Origin: Hoplostethus atlanticus
Lineage: Eukaryota > Chordata > Actinopteri > Trachichthyiformes > Trachichthyidae
Assembly: GCA_034670405.1 (NCBI GenBank)
Contig: JAXDDX010000004.1
Coordinates: 5,601,501-5,665,500 of the forward strand
Direction: 5' to 3'
DNA length: 64,000 nt
The notes under the pieces were generated by a model. The model made no database searches, had not been told where the DNA came from, and was given only the letters and a program-made list of their open reading frames with translations. Positions 1-13,859 of the stretch are shown in pieces. The position numbers were made by a program, and so were the translations under genes. The stretch's first letter is position 1. Each line of letters opens with the position of its first letter.

Positions 1-301
1 AAATCTGTCCAGAAGAGCGTGGCTGGCACTGCTAACTGAGGATCAAGTAGGAGAAAGAGAGAGAAAGAAAGAGAAATTAGTTAATTGTGTTGCTTCTGAG
101 GGAAGGTCATAGATGTTTGAAGCTGAGATGCAATGTTCAATGTTCAAATTACAGTGAGCCATGGACATTCTGGTCAAGTGTATGAACATAATATACAGGC
201 AGCTTCTAATATACGACATTCAAGTTGTTCACAACCACTCTCCATCCCCTTTATTTTTGTTCTGAGGTCATATGCCTGAGTATACCTTTAATGCATGGAA
301 G

Positions 302-331
302 ATTATTATTATTATTATTATTATTATTATA
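302..331. repeat. (ATT)n microsatellite
   Basis: About ten uninterrupted ATT units. Confidence 0.9.
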
Positions 332-2246
332 ATCACAATAATTAAAGTTCCTTCATTTTATTTGCCTGGATGATAGGCACAACAAACAATAAACTTGGCA
401 TGAACAAATTGGTCTTATTTTGGAGAAGGGTCTGGACATGGAAAACATGGCTGCCCATTAACACCCTGGGGGAGGACGGAAGGGAGGGAGCAGACCTTTC
501 ACGTGACATGACATTCACCATACCAACTAGCATGATCACCAGACAATGAGACAGATGATGATATCCCAACGGGTCATCGCAACTTAACCCCTGCAATGCC
601 CTTTGAACAATGAGATTACTGTTCCCTGACGCCTGTGAGGCAGGGTCACATTGGTCAAGCATCACAAATTAGATTAGTTTATTAAAAGCAGACTGTGTTG
701 ATAATGGGGGGTAATGTAGATGAATGACAGCCCAGCTATTCATTGGTAATTATAGAATAAAAGCAGCTATGGATTGATGCCTGAATATGGAAACCGGAAA
801 ATCGGAATGGTCAATGGGGATTGAGACAAAAAATAAGATTAACATAGACTATTATTAACTTAAGACACCAAACGGTCTTTGGAAACTCCCCAAATCAAAA
901 GCCTTGCATCACACTCTCCCCTTTTTGCTCTTTCCAGTTCTGGCCATTTAAAGTTTGAATAAAAAAGAGAATAAGTCAGTAACATATTGTGGTCTGTGAA
1001 AAAGTAGAGGGAAAAAAAAAAGAAAAAAAAATAGGAGATGGATTTGCCTCATCATAGCCAGCGGAGCAACTACTCAGTCTGACAATGGCCCCAGATTGAT
1101 GGTGGCGTACTGCAGCCTTTTAACAGAACTTGACTCTGAATGCTGTCAGTACAGCATGTATGTAGAAAGGGTGACTACTAGGGCTGCATCCTAGGCTGAG
1201 GGTGCTGGTTGTATTCTACATCGGTTTAAGATCAGGGTTGTACTGCAGGTAGAGCGCTGCTATGTTTTTGAGTGGCTAAAGACAGAGCTGGTTGTATTTT
1301 AGGCTAGCTCAAGGCTGGGGCTTTACTCTGGAAGATGCAGATGCCGAGCAGCTCAGGAAACAGAGCACATCTGATGTTTTTCTGGCAAAAGAGGCAGCAG
1401 CAGGGGTTGCTTTGCCACATGATAGACCTGGCTGCCAACAGCATGGCTGCTCCCCTCTCCTCCCCTCTCCTCCCCTCTCTTCTCCTCTCCTCAGACTTTT
1501 CTTGTTACTATTTTATCCTGTTTTGTGTTCCTCATTCTCTCTCTAATATCACTCAACTTTGATCTCCTGATCTCTTCCCGCTTCCATTCTCCTCAGTGAC
1601 TTGTAGTTCGGACCAAACGGAAATATCTGACAAACAGAGATCTTGGCCCCTATTTACAAAGCTTCTTGGAAAACTGGTCTATGAATACTGATTGCTTGTC
1701 AAGTCACATAACGTTCAAAAGCAGTGGCTTCAGGGGTGAACAGATCAGTGCTCTGATTCTATGAAAGTGAATTCTGAATGAAAGTTTTTCACTCAGTAAA
1801 CAGTATATATTTATATCGATAGCTTGTCTCCTTGACAACAGTGCTTTAATTATTTTGTCAATGGCAACACTGAACATGATGATGAGCATTCTGCAGCTTT
1901 TGCACCGTGTGGATGCTTGGAATGTGGAAAAGTCGCAAATCCCTTAAATCCCTTAAAATGTGTACGTTCAATAAGATGCTCATAAAGAGCCGGAAATCCT
2001 CTCCTTGTACTTTGTGTTGAGCTACCATCCATTGGGAGTGAGGTGTCATCTATCCGCCTGACTAAAAAAGCCCTGATCCCTTCCAATCCTTCAGCACTGG
2101 CTTGTTTATTCCCACTGGGGAGTCACATGACGGCATATAGAGAGCCGTGATCCAAGACATCCAATGACAACTCTCATCAGGTACGAGGACAGAAGGTGGC
2201 TCAGAAGGGGGTTCAATGACATAGGAATAAGAGTAAGAGAGACTGA

Positions 2247-2248
<2 letters not shown>

Positions 2249-2282
<34 letters not shown>
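2249..2282. repeat. (CA)n microsatellite
   Basis: About 17 perfect CA units. It creates a His-Thr run in the overlapping ORF. Confidence 0.95.
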
Positions 2283-2285
<3 letters not shown>

Positions 2286-4419
2286 CCAGTATTTGAGCTC
2301 ATATAAAAACAGGCCTGTGGAGTGTTTGAACCTTTCTAAATGCTTATATGTGGCCAATCTCACATCTCATAAAAATCAAAACCAAATTAAGGCAACTCTC
2401 ACCCACAAAGCATTTGCTATCCACCATGAACAGAGCCAGTGGAGATTGGTTATTAGAGATAAATGGAGAGTTGTTCCTCCAGGGTGGAAAACATATAGTA
2501 GACGATGCATGGATAATCAATTACAGTCAAGTTCAACTTACACAGACATGCTGTTTTTCTTCTTCTGTTATTTGAGTAGTGAATGCTTGTTCCACACCTC
2601 TATCCCATTTCCCACCATCATTCAACAAGGGAAGTTCGTGGAAAGATCTCAAAATCCAAAAGGAAAATCATTAAGGGTTTAAGTGAACTCACAATAGCCA
2701 GCAAAAACAACTGTGTGGGAAAAGATCAAGATTAATGGGAAGGTAAGAGAACCTCAAAAGGAAGGTCCAAATGCAGTTTAAATGTCAAAGTAGTGTCGGC
2801 ATGTCACATTTGATCTGAAGTCTAAGTAGTGCAGTTACGGTCAACCTAGAATGTGAACCAACTCTGGTCCTCTTGAGGCTGCACTGGGCCAGGTTGAGAC
2901 AGAGGGGAGCCGCGGTAAAACGGAGAGAAGCTTTGGTGAGGAGAGGCTTTCCAGATGCACACAGTGAGCTACACTTGTACATGCACAGACACACAAACAC
3001 ACACACAAGCGCAAACATACATAAAACATTTGGTTGGATTTTAGTTTGGCAGACAAATTCTGTCAATATCTATCATCACTAATCAGGCATATGTATGTAT
3101 TAACTCCTTAAAGATCATCTTATTTCTGGATTTTTACCAAAATCATGTTTGTGTTTTTACATCAAAAGGTAACAGCAACCACAATCTGAGAATAAAGACA
3201 AACCAGAAAACTCGACACAATTTTAAGAAAATGAAAAGAAAAAGAAGAAATAACAGGCAATACACTGTAGTGCAAATGTCCTCACAGCAGAACAGGCACA
3301 CTAAAACATTTGTTTTCATTTTCATGAGCTGGAAAGGTAAGAACTTAAATCCTCTTAAGTCTATCATTAAAATTTATTGTTAAGGTATTTATGCTATAAG
3401 AGTTAAAGAGGTCAAACAAAACACTTACGTAATAACTTGACCCTAATAAAACGTTATTTGAAAACATGTCTTAAAGATTAAATACTGGCTGAACTGGTAT
3501 TCATAGCTGCTTGACATATTTTCCCTCTTGTCCACCGTCCCTTTTCTTAACTTTTTCTCCTCTGAGACTGGAGCTTGATGCCATGCTGATCAGAGCGTTG
3601 TCCCCGAGATATTTTAAGCATGCTCTTATTCAGCATGTGCTTTGTTGTGAATTATCCAATTAGTTGCTCTTGTGAGATGCTCTTTTTTCAGTTGGTACTT
3701 GAAAATGTACACCACTCTTTGAACATCTACAGTATATATTATGCTGTTATGTCAATCCAATTTCCTCTCAGGGATTAATATAGTTCAATATAATCTAATC
3801 TCACTCTCTTAAAAGCATACTGTGAATCATTTGTTATAATTGAGTTTATTCTTTCTTGTTTCAATGCCAGATGTTGTGAAAAAAGGCAGGGGAAACTTTA
3901 AAAAAAAGCAGTCATGAATGGTCAGACATTCACACTTTTCTTCGCTTATCTTATGTCTCCAATTATACTAATATACTAGTTTGTAATATTTGAAGCACTG
4001 AAATATTTCAAAAATGAGCTCCACCCCTGCTATAGGGTTTTACAAATCTAATATCTAAGTTAGACACCGCAAAATGCAGCTTGACGCATTTTAGTCTCTC
4101 TACCTTTCTTCTTTACGTTGTCGTGCTTAAGATGATCAGTGAGGGTTAATTTCTTGGGACACCAGAAACAACACCCAGCATGATTATGTCAGTTTAGTGT
4201 TCATTTTTAAAACAGCAAAACTGAACAAGCCAAAAAACCCTGCTGTCTAAATTTAAAAATATCACTTGCATGCTCATTTCTCATCGCTCTACTCATTCAT
4301 CATCTCCTTACACACAGCAAAACACATCTATGCTCTCTAATTAGGGTCTCCCAAAGGTTCCCATAGGTTCTTCCAAAACAGGCACACCAGCAAAAACTTT
4401 GTGCACCAAGTCCCTGACT

Positions 4420-4530
<111 letters not shown>

Positions 4531-4558
4531 TGGAAAGCTCTTGTACATACCTGCACGA

Positions 4559-4692
4559 CTCTCAACCATAAATACCATCTGTGTGTTTAGAGAGTAGATG
4601 TAATATAGGCATGGAGCACTCGAGGCTCTCAACCATAAATACCATCTGTGTGTTTAGAGAGTAGACGTAATATAGGCATGGAGCACTCGAGG
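4559..4692. repeat. Two-copy 67-bp tandem duplication
   Basis: Two adjacent 67-bp copies (4559-4625, 4626-4692) begin CTCTCAACCATAAATACC. They differ by one base that I can see (GATG versus GACG), so the duplication is very young. It sits 30 bases after the long AC tract. Confidence 0.93.
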
Positions 4693-4911
4693 CTCTCTGA
4701 ATGATTCCTAATTGGCTATAATGTTCTGAAGTTTAATGAAGGCTAATAACTTAGCAAACATTTGGGAAATTTCTCAAATCCATTGTGGTTGCTGACATCC
4801 TTCAATACTACTGGAAATCCAAGAAAATGCCTGGCAGCTAGTCAATCATTGGACTAAACTGTAATCGTTGGTAGGAAACCTTCACACCACCTGAACCGCC
4901 TACCATGTGTC

Positions 4912-6435
4912 CAGGGCTTGACATTAACACCCGCCCACACGCCAAATGCGGGTAGAATTCGTCAGTGGCGTGTACCTTCACTCTTACTAGCCACTTTGGC
5001 GGGTGGCATTTCCTAGCCTACTAAAATAATCATTGTAGTCTTCAAACGGCACCTGAAGTAATAGTCATTCTATTGTGATACTACTCGATCCTACAACTCC
5101 CATGAGCACTGCCTGCACACTATGTGCTCATCCCATTGGTCCATTCGTGTTCCATTCTCATCCTTTGGCGTCTCACCAGTGACAGCCAGCAGACTGAGGT
5201 AACCTGACAAGAAGCTAGCGGGGCTTCATTCATTCAGTCAAACTTGTGGCAGCACAATGTGGGGTCAAAAAGCCCAGCGACACAATTGTGCAGCAAACAA
5301 ATAGAAAGAGTGATGCCCAAACTGACAAACTCTTTCCGTCAGCCTCTCACACTGACGCAACCGCTCTTGCTCACACATGCACACTCACGTTAAAAAGGCT
5401 CGGCTGCAATCAGCCTTAATTGGCCGCAGCCGTGCTGGATCCAGGGAGTATCAGGCCCAATCCCAATGTCCCCCCTAAAGCCTAAGCCCTGAACCCTCAC
5501 AGACTTAACTGACGTCACCTGGTAAGTGCTTGAGTGCGAGAGGCTGCAAGGGCTCGAAATTGTATAAATAGGAATAGGAATGGGACAGCACTTTGCGACA
5601 TATCGCGTTACCTTGACGACACCAATTTTTTTTTTATGTATGATTGTGAGTTTGGGACTTTTTATTTTCCGTTTTTTACTTTCTTCACGACCAAGGCACT
5701 TAAGGGACCGACTGCCCGATCTGAACATCTTCCAGGCTCTTGCCTTACAGAGTGGACGAGAGTTAATTGTCAATAATCAATTGACTTGTTTTGTCAAAAC
5801 AGCATCATCAAGCAAAAATTTAAATAAATGGTTGATAAATAAACATTTGTCCTTCCATTTGTTTACCGTTTTTTTTACTGCTTCTGGGCTTCCCCTGGTA
5901 ACCCCGTATTTATCGTCACAACGCTATGAACTGTGGGTAATTCCGTCAGGCAAAGTCTGCAGGCATGCAGACTTACGGAAAGTGTGCATAAAGGGCTCAA
6001 AAAGTCTGCGAGAGCGCCCTCATGCACTTGACGATTTGACAGTGGGACAGCCCTAAACCCTCGCGGACTTAGCGGGAACGCGCCTCAAAGTCCATGAGTC
6101 CGTGAGTGTGGACATTGGGATTGGGCCTCAGTCCACTGACTCGACTCCCTCCTGGATCCAGCCTACGCCTCAACCACTCCCTCCTCCCAGTCTGCCACAC
6201 TGACTTATGACCCTCTGATGAAAATCATGTACTGCAACGATTGCAGAACATACGGAAACGACAACGCAAAAGGAGTGCCATTTGCTCGTTCTCTTATGTT
6301 GCTTGCATACTGTCTGCTGTGGTAAGTTATTGTGTGTTACAATCAAATAAAATGTCATTGCCATAGTGTACTGGCCAGAGAAATAAGGGGGACACAGTAT
6401 TGGTTGGAGTCAGATGGGATGTAAACCTACATAGA
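4912..6435 (+). mobile_element. hAT DNA transposon remnant, interrupted by an inverted-repeat element
   Basis: CAGGGCTTGACATTAAC at 4912 is a typical hAT terminus of fish genomes and is followed by a G/C-rich subterminal region with GCGGGT motifs. After the inserted element, 6128-6435 contains a short coding-like piece (about 6201-6305) reading KIMYCNDCRTYGNDNAKG. This resembles the N-terminal Cys zinc finger of hAT transposases and ends at a donor-like GTGGTAAGTT. No 3' terminus or target duplication was found, so the right limit is uncertain. The transposase is not intact. Confidence 0.55.
5454..6127 (+). mobile_element. Non-autonomous TIR element, copy A (plus orientation)
   Basis: A 674-bp unit bounded by perfect 18-bp inverted termini, GGCCCAATCCCAATGTCC at the left and its complement at the right. 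TCA lies on both outer sides, a possible 3-bp target duplication. It contains TATAAATA-like and AT-rich internal sequence and no transposase; the 158-codon ORF inside looks fortuitous. The superfamily was not identified; Harbinger-like is possible from the 3-bp duplication. Confidence 0.7.
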
Positions 6436-7090
6436 GGCCCAATCCCAATGTCCACACTCACGGACTCACGTTCCCGCTAAGTCCGCAAGGGTTTAGGGCT
6501 GTCCCACTGTCAAATCGTCAAGTGCATGAGGGCGCTCTCGCAGACTTTTTGAGCCCTTTATGCACACTTTCCGTAAGTCCGCATGCCTGCAGACTTTGCC
6601 TGAGGGAATTACCCACAGTTCATAGCGTTGTGACGATAAATACGGGGTTACCAGGGGAAGCCTGGAAGCGGTAAAAAAAACGGTAAACAAATGGAAGGAC
6701 AAATGTTTATTCATCAACCATTTATTTAAATTTTTGCTTGATGATGCTGTTTTGACAAAACGAGTCAATTGATTATTGACAATTAACTCTCGTCCACTCT
6801 GTAAGGCAAGAGCCTGGAAGACATTCAGATCGGGCAGTCGGTCCCTTAAGTGGCCTTGGTCGTGAAGAAAGTAAAAAACGTAAAATAAAAAGTCCCAAAA
6901 CCACAATCGTACATAAAAAAAAAATTGGTGTCGTCAAGGTAACACAATATGTCGCAAAGTGCTGTCCCATTCCTATTTATACATTTTCGAGCCCTTGCAG
7001 CCTCTCGCACTCAAGCACTTACCAGGTGACGTCAGTTAAGTCTGTGAGGGTTCAGGGCTTAGGCCTTAGGGGGGACATTGGGATTGGGCC
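6436..7090 (-). mobile_element. Non-autonomous TIR element, copy B (inverted)
   Basis: The same element in opposite orientation, roughly 95% identical to copy A by eye. It lacks two short stretches present in A. Its outer flank TGATACTC is the complement of GAGTATCA beside copy A, so the inverted repeat extends 8 bp beyond the element ends. No independent target duplication is visible, which suggests an inverted duplication rather than a separate insertion. Confidence 0.7.
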
Positions 7091-7098
7091 TGATACTC

Positions 7099-10000
7099 AG
7101 AGTACTTCTGTGCATCCTCTGTACCCGCCGAAGTTGCTTGTCCAAACTGAGAGGATCAAGACAGCATTATGACTGTCATTCTAAAAACTTTAAAACACCA
7201 TGATAAAAACCAATAGTAACACAAAGGAAGCAACTCTGACCACTCATTCCTATTCTCTGGGAATAGGAAGGGATTACTCATTTCTTTTATTCTTTTATTA
7301 TTCATTTCTGTCTGACCTATGCAGGAAATTGTGCTTCAGGTTTTATCTTTCTATTCATCCCACTCCTTTGCTATTGGGCATTTACAAGCCGCACATGCAG
7401 AAGAGCTCATACTACTGTATTGTGTTCAAGTGAGGATATGTTGTGCCCTATTTTGTGTCTCCTCGGAGAATATCAGCAGAATTTTATTAGTCAATTTGAA
7501 GTTTTTCAAGGTCAATAGTTTTGAAAAAGCCGATGTGGATAAACCACTCAGCTCATTAAACTCATTCAGTTCAACAATACAAGTAAATTGGCCAGCGCCC
7601 TGAGGAAATAGAAACATAAAATAAAATAAATCTTGCTTCAAAATGTTGATTGCTTGCCAAACATTCCCTTGCTCTTAAACAACAACAACAAACATTTTCT
7701 GGTAGTTTTCAAACTCAGTCGCTTTCCTGAGGGGTTTTGTCAATGTGACAACCTAAAGACCCATAAAAAGTAACCACAGGAAAAATACTTGTGTAAAACC
7801 TTTATCTAACTTTTTATATTTGTCAAATCAACAACCCCTGTCTCTTAACTTCAGAGATGTTGTGTACATTTAAAACTACTTGCAGGGTATAGAGAAGATG
7901 GAAGTAGTGTGTATCTTTTCTTCTGATTTGCCAAGTGGAAGCTATATCAACGAATTCCCACTTTCATTTTAGAGCTCTGTCCTGCTTGTCCAGATGGAGA
8001 AACTGAAGAAACTACTTCATACCTGTTCACCCCTTTAGGTAGAGTAGGAGCAAGAGGTTCATTCCTTCCTTGACAGAACCTCCATTATATCGCCCTTTTG
8101 ATAAGAACTACAGCCACACAATGACCAAGTCAAAATATGTGTGTCGTTGTTGTGACCATAAAATGCCTGTCTCCATCCAGACACACTTCTAAAGACCTAT
8201 TCATGTGCAGTGAATCAGGCTTTTGGCATTTCCAAAAGAATTAAGTCCCATAACTCAATTTATAATTTAATTGGTTGCAGCTTGTCTTGAATTAGATGGT
8301 ATACCATAAGCAGGGCCTTCTTTTCCTTCAACAGAAAAGCCCCACAACATGACTTGACTTTCTGGCATCCTGTCTGTTTATCCCATTCTCTGACGACCAG
8401 TTAAGCATACAAAGGTAAAATGTGCCATAACATTAGCTAACGTACATTTTAATCCAAGGTGACTCGGGACAAGTTAGCAGACATGTATATAGCGCATGTG
8501 ATTAAGTGCTTTGATGAGGGTTGCATGGCTTAAAAGCTTAGCGTGATGGTGAACAGCTTTCATTTACACTGATCTGATGTATTTTTGCAATGCCTTTTTC
8601 AACCTTGTGTCGTATATCCTCAGTAGTGAAGCACTGCATATTTGTAAATGTCAAGCTCAAAAGGAATCAAGCTGTTACTGTCACAACTGTAATAGAAATG
8701 AACAGAACAGAACAGAATAGAATAGAATAAAAATTTAAAAAGTGTACATACAATTGCCCATACATATGACAAAATACATGTGTACATTTGCCTTTTGCTT
8801 TAGTGTGGTTAATACATTAATACATGCTCAGAAAAGAGCAGCACAGCAGAGCAGAACATTTGCAAAATTGTTGTTCTGATGGAGATGGATTCAGCACAGC
8901 AAGGCCATGATGTGGAAAAATGGTACATATGGCAAATTACTTTGTGTACTCATGCTGTACAAAATAGCGTGTCATTTTGTGTATTACTGTAAATCACTTA
9001 CATATGCATTTCACAGAACAGGACAAGGTTAGCTGTAGCGCAGTGCCAGTGCAATAGGAATTCAGTACCGTGCTCAAGGGCTATCGACCTAATCAGAGGG
9101 CTGGATTCAACCTACCCGTTTTATAATCTAGTATGCTACTATTAGGGAAGAGTCCACACACTTAGAGCACTCACTTATAAGCAATGGTGAGGCATACTTT
9201 AGGCCAGAATATTACTGTGACCAACGAGAGTGAATGTCATTAGTTAGAGTTTAAACATAAGGAGTAGCTGCTACTCAATAACCTGAGTGGTTATTGTTTT
9301 TGTCAGTGTGGTAAGGCAATGTTCTCAGCTAGAGGAAACAAAGTGAAGCACAGGGTCAAAGCTATCAAGGTGTTTCATGGTAACAAAATCGTAGTATGTA
9401 TGTGGGTTGCGCCCTGTCCATGTGAAATATGAGTGCCAAAGGGCACTACAGCTTCTGAGCAGCCATTTCTATTCTATTCCAATGACCTAAATGTATTATA
9501 GCAGACTATAGTACACACTGAACCCTTGTCACTGAATTCACCATAACGTTGAAACACAAAACAAGAAACAAAAAAGAAAGCTTCAAGATAAATTAGCGCG
9601 TATGTTGTTTTTAAACACTATTCTGTTTAGTCCTTTCGTTTTCTGACAGGGGCCTCTTTTTATCCAAGGATGTCAAGTTACTCCCAAGTTATTATTCGCC
9701 ACATGTGAAGGGGAGTCCGTGAAATGTGAAACATTTCATGCCTTTATCTGGACTTCAGTCAGTTCCTTGTTACTTCAAAACATCTCTGTGGAGGACTGAT
9801 GCACAGATGTCAGGAAATCCAAAGGACGGAGCCAGACAGGCGGGATTCTCTCAGTTCCAGTTACGGTATGACATCTCTCAAAGTTACACGTTATTAATGA
9901 ACCCCATTCCTACCAGCATCCCAAATTGCTTCTCTTGAACTATTCCATAACATTACTTAATCATTTTGCGTTGACTGATCGGCGCTTTTCCAAAACATTT

Positions 10001-12148
10001 ACACTGTTTTTTCACACTGAATGAATGCTTTTAATAAAATACAGAGATTATTTCACAGGTTTTATTGCAAGCAGATCCAGGGTTCCTAGCGTCATGCAGT
10101 AGATAACAGGACACAACACACACACGCACACAAAACTTTAGTGTGATGGGATGCTAATACCAGTAAAGGATTTTCTGTAACTCTATCAATGTCAACTGAA
10201 TTGTGATCAGGACCGTCACTGTTGAGCTGCCTGCCACTGCTTACACATGAGAAGCAGCAGGGGATGAATGATGAAATATAATTGCCCTACCTTTAAACAT
10301 ACATGCAAGACACTGAAGGTCTTTAATAGTAATAACATGGTAAACATGCTTTCAGACATAATGACTGTTTTTCATAAACAGCTAAATGGATCCTGATGTG
10401 ATCCTCCATCTTTCTTCCTCCCCATTAATTGTCTCTGCCCGTTTTAGTATCAGAGCCTCACAATATGTCATAACAAAACATAGAAGGATGGATGTCACCG
10501 GCTAGCCAAGCGGAGAATTTATTGCATGTGTGATTCTGTCCCATCCCTGCTACATCTCACAATTTCACAACATTATCCCAATAACAGAGATATGGAAAAC
10601 TGTGGTGTGTGTTTTTTCTTCTATGAATAAATCTCAGGAAATAGATTTCCATCAGCACCATTCCCAAGCAGCATCATTCACTATACAATTCCAGTTCACA
10701 TATTGCAATCCAGCTATGAAGAATGGACGCACAATCTGTGGTTCAACATATTCTCCTGTGTTCTAAAATGGCCTCCATTCTTCTCTAACCAACAGTGTGT
10801 TGGCTCTAAATTCTCTCCCCTCTGTCGCTCATTTTTCATCAACAGTCGAAGAAAATACTATACATGTGTGACTCATTCTGTCTTGACCCATTGTCACCCT
10901 TGAACATGTCACAGCTGCACAGCTGCATGCTCATCTGTCGGTCAACCAGCCAGCAGACTGTCACCCCCCCAAGGCAGAGCTTTGATCTGTTGCCTTTCTC
11001 TGATCACAGACTGCGGGTACACCAATGCACTCTAACTAGACCTCAGTAAACTCAGGCACTGATCCAGTATCTGCTCGACAAGGACACAAGTGCAGAAACC
11101 CTTTCCTTGTCTCATCCTTGTACAGACTGTTTAGCAATCGGGTGGATTAGAATGAACCCCAATTGCAAAGCGAGACACTCGAATGAGACATGAGTCACAG
11201 TGTCCGAAAAATATGCACTTTGAATTTTGCACATCACCAAAAAGCCTATTGAACTGAGTGACCATACTCACAAAACAGGCCAGCAAGACTTCTGGCTGCA
11301 TAGGGAGAACGAGAGTTAACAAGGGTTATTCTTAATTCCCTGCCATGTTCGAGGCTAGGAGGAATCAATACACCCCTAAACCCGGCTCTTATTTCTGAGA
11401 GCTGGGTCAAATGAGAATCAACCATAAATACTTCGGGTGCTTTTCCCAGAAAGAAAAAAAATGTTAGCATTCACTATTTCATCTCAAGGTACATTTCACA
11501 CCTAAATTCAACCATTAGAATTAAATTGACCTAAATCACACTAAATAGAACGTAAAATGCAGAGGTATTATCCAGGATAATGAAAAGGATCAAATCTAAT
11601 CACTGGTCTGATGAGCTAATTCATTCAACTGCTTTGATACAACATTGCACTGTATACTTTGCTCGGTCTTCATTAATCAGATGTTGAATGAAGCAGGGAT
11701 CAGGTCCTTCTTTTATAACACTGATGAAGACACATGGGGACTGAGAGGTGCAAAACAAACAATTCAGTTTGAGAGAGATTATTGGGGCTGGAAACCCCTC
11801 CCTATAAACGGCAGCATGTAATCATAGTGTGTGACAGTTACTGCTTTCCAATCAACAATTAAAATAAGACTATTCAGTTATTACAAGTCATTCCCTAAGA
11901 GCCTTCCTGGTTTCAGCATGAAATAGCGCTATTCGCTGAAGTAACCTCAACTCAGGTTTGGAGTCTCTATTTAGGCCAGGCAATATCTTCTTCAATAATA
12001 CTAAAAGCTGAAGCAAAATCAAAACCAAGACCTCTAATGCTGAATTAGGAATTGGGATGCATGGATGTATTTCTTGTGGTCACTTTGGAAACTTGCATTT
12101 ATCGGAAGCTGCCGCAGTGTAACAGGGTTGCATACTAAAACGGTATAC

Positions 12149-12189
<41 letters not shown>

Positions 12190-13370
12190 GCACACAAAGC
12201 CTATCTTTTTCATCATTTAAAATGAAGCCTTTTATGCCAGTGCTCATTTTTAGCAAACTGATAACAGCTTCCTGTTAGCATTTGTTAGCAATGAAGGTGT
12301 GAGTCAATGTCCAATAAAACCATTTCTTTTAAAGACTAACTTTGTCTGTTTTCCTATGCCATTTTGAAAGATGCAACAGTGCAGGTTTGGCATTTGGCAC
12401 AGTTGTTATAGTGAGGAGGAGGGGATAATTAGCAGAGTTCATAGCAGGGGTGGTAATTCCTACCATATGACACCAGACTATACAATGGACCAGGTGCATG
12501 AAGTTGGCTTCATGGATTGATTGCATTGCTGGGAGAGAGATTAACCCACCTTGATCTACCAGGGTTACCCTACTTTCCAGAAGGGCGAAATGAACCACTA
12601 GAGGGAGCAACAAGCTATAATTTCTTTAAAACACTTTAGCAAGCACAAATACATTGATTCATGTTAATAATTGTACGGGTACTACCAGAAAGATGCTGAC
12701 AATTTCTCAAAAACTGAAGTATTTGCATGAAAATAGGCTAGTGATCAAACTCATCATAAACATGCAGCAGATAAACTAATGTACAAGCAGAGTACAGTGA
12801 CATTGATGGTCAGCTATGGTGAATCCAGCTGAGCTCATCATCATTTCTAATAGCCAGATGATATGGCTCTGAGGTTTAATTTGCTGGTCCTAAAAGCACA
12901 CCCCATTCATATGACATGATACCCAATCAGCCCTGCTAAATAAAGCGCGCGAGTACACATCCATCTGTCCCACTAAGCGATGTTAGTAATTTGGATTTTA
13001 AATGGAAAACGTAAAGAGAGAAGTGCTGTGTTATGGTGCCAGCTGGAGTGATCTAGGGACACAACCTGACACTGTGAATAACTATTATGGTTTTAATGTG
13101 CTGATAGCTCTTTTTAGGCCGTTTTCCCTCTCAGTTACTACATAAACTTTCAGGCACATAAGAAACATAAAACCACCCTAAAAAATAGTTGGTATGAACA
13201 TTTCTAAAATTACACAGCTCAAATAGTGTGAGGTGGGTTAACTAACTCACTCAAAATGAGTTATTTCTGAATATAATACGGTATCCCAAGGGCCTCGTTT
13301 TCTCCATTATTTTAAACTCCCAAACTATCAATAACAGTACAATAACACTGCAAGCCAACCAACTTTGAAC
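7099..13370. other. Gene-free stretch
   Basis: No supportable exon, RNA gene or complete transposon was seen. It contains an AGAAT-type simple repeat near 8700-8730, a faint SINE-body-like phrase (GTGCTCAAGGGCT) near 9071, and a CA tract at 12152-12187. ORFs are short and without recognisable motifs. Confidence 0.55.
12152..12187. repeat. (CA)n microsatellite
   Basis: About 17 CA units ending in CGCG. Confidence 0.93.
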
Positions 13371-13439
13371 CTGTGAACATTTCATGTCACGTTTTGCGGC
13401 AAGACTTCAACGTAAATGAATGTAAATTAAATCCCCTGA

Positions 13440-13745
13440 AGTCTGCCCCAAGAGAAAATGACACCTTGATGGATACAGGTTTCAAAGTGGATGCGGAAAG
13501 CAATGCCCTCCTTTACAGCAGGAGGTATGTGTGCATGGAAATAAGGGAGTTGTATTCACAGCCACTCAAAGAAATGAAATCAAACTGCCACAGATTCAGT
13601 GTAATTGGACTAATACCAAACTGCTGGTCCCCATTAATTGGAGTGACACGGTATAACGCGCAGTGCTGGCTGTGCGAAGCAGTACAGCAGCTGCTGGTGT
13701 AATTAATTTGACACATTGTTGGCAAATTGAATCATTCAACAATTC
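13440..13745. promoter_or_regulatory. Conserved-noncoding-like block (candidate enhancer)
   Basis: Compositionally unlike its repeat-rich neighbours: balanced base content, no simple repeats, and homeodomain-type cores (CCATTAATTGG, GTGTAATTAATTTG) spaced around an E-box (CAGCTG). This is the texture of vertebrate developmental enhancers. A 109-codon ORF (13373-13702) crosses it but matches no family I know. Conservation has not been tested. Confidence 0.3.
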
Positions 13746-13859
13746 AAAAAATAAAGTAAAATAACGGGGTCACTGAGGAGGGAAAAACTTTTAGATAAAC
13801 ATGTCGACATGCTTTAGCAATCTAGTAATAGTAATCTTCAACGGAGTAATTGTCATGCA

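Noticed and set aside
2164-2682. 172-codon plus-strand ORF
   Set aside because: A His-Thr run from the CA tract forms part of it, and the rest has no family features or splice context.
5580-6056. 158-codon ORF in the inverted element, with its 137-codon mirror at 6493-6906
   Set aside because: No transposase motifs. Its presence in both arms simply reflects their sequence identity.
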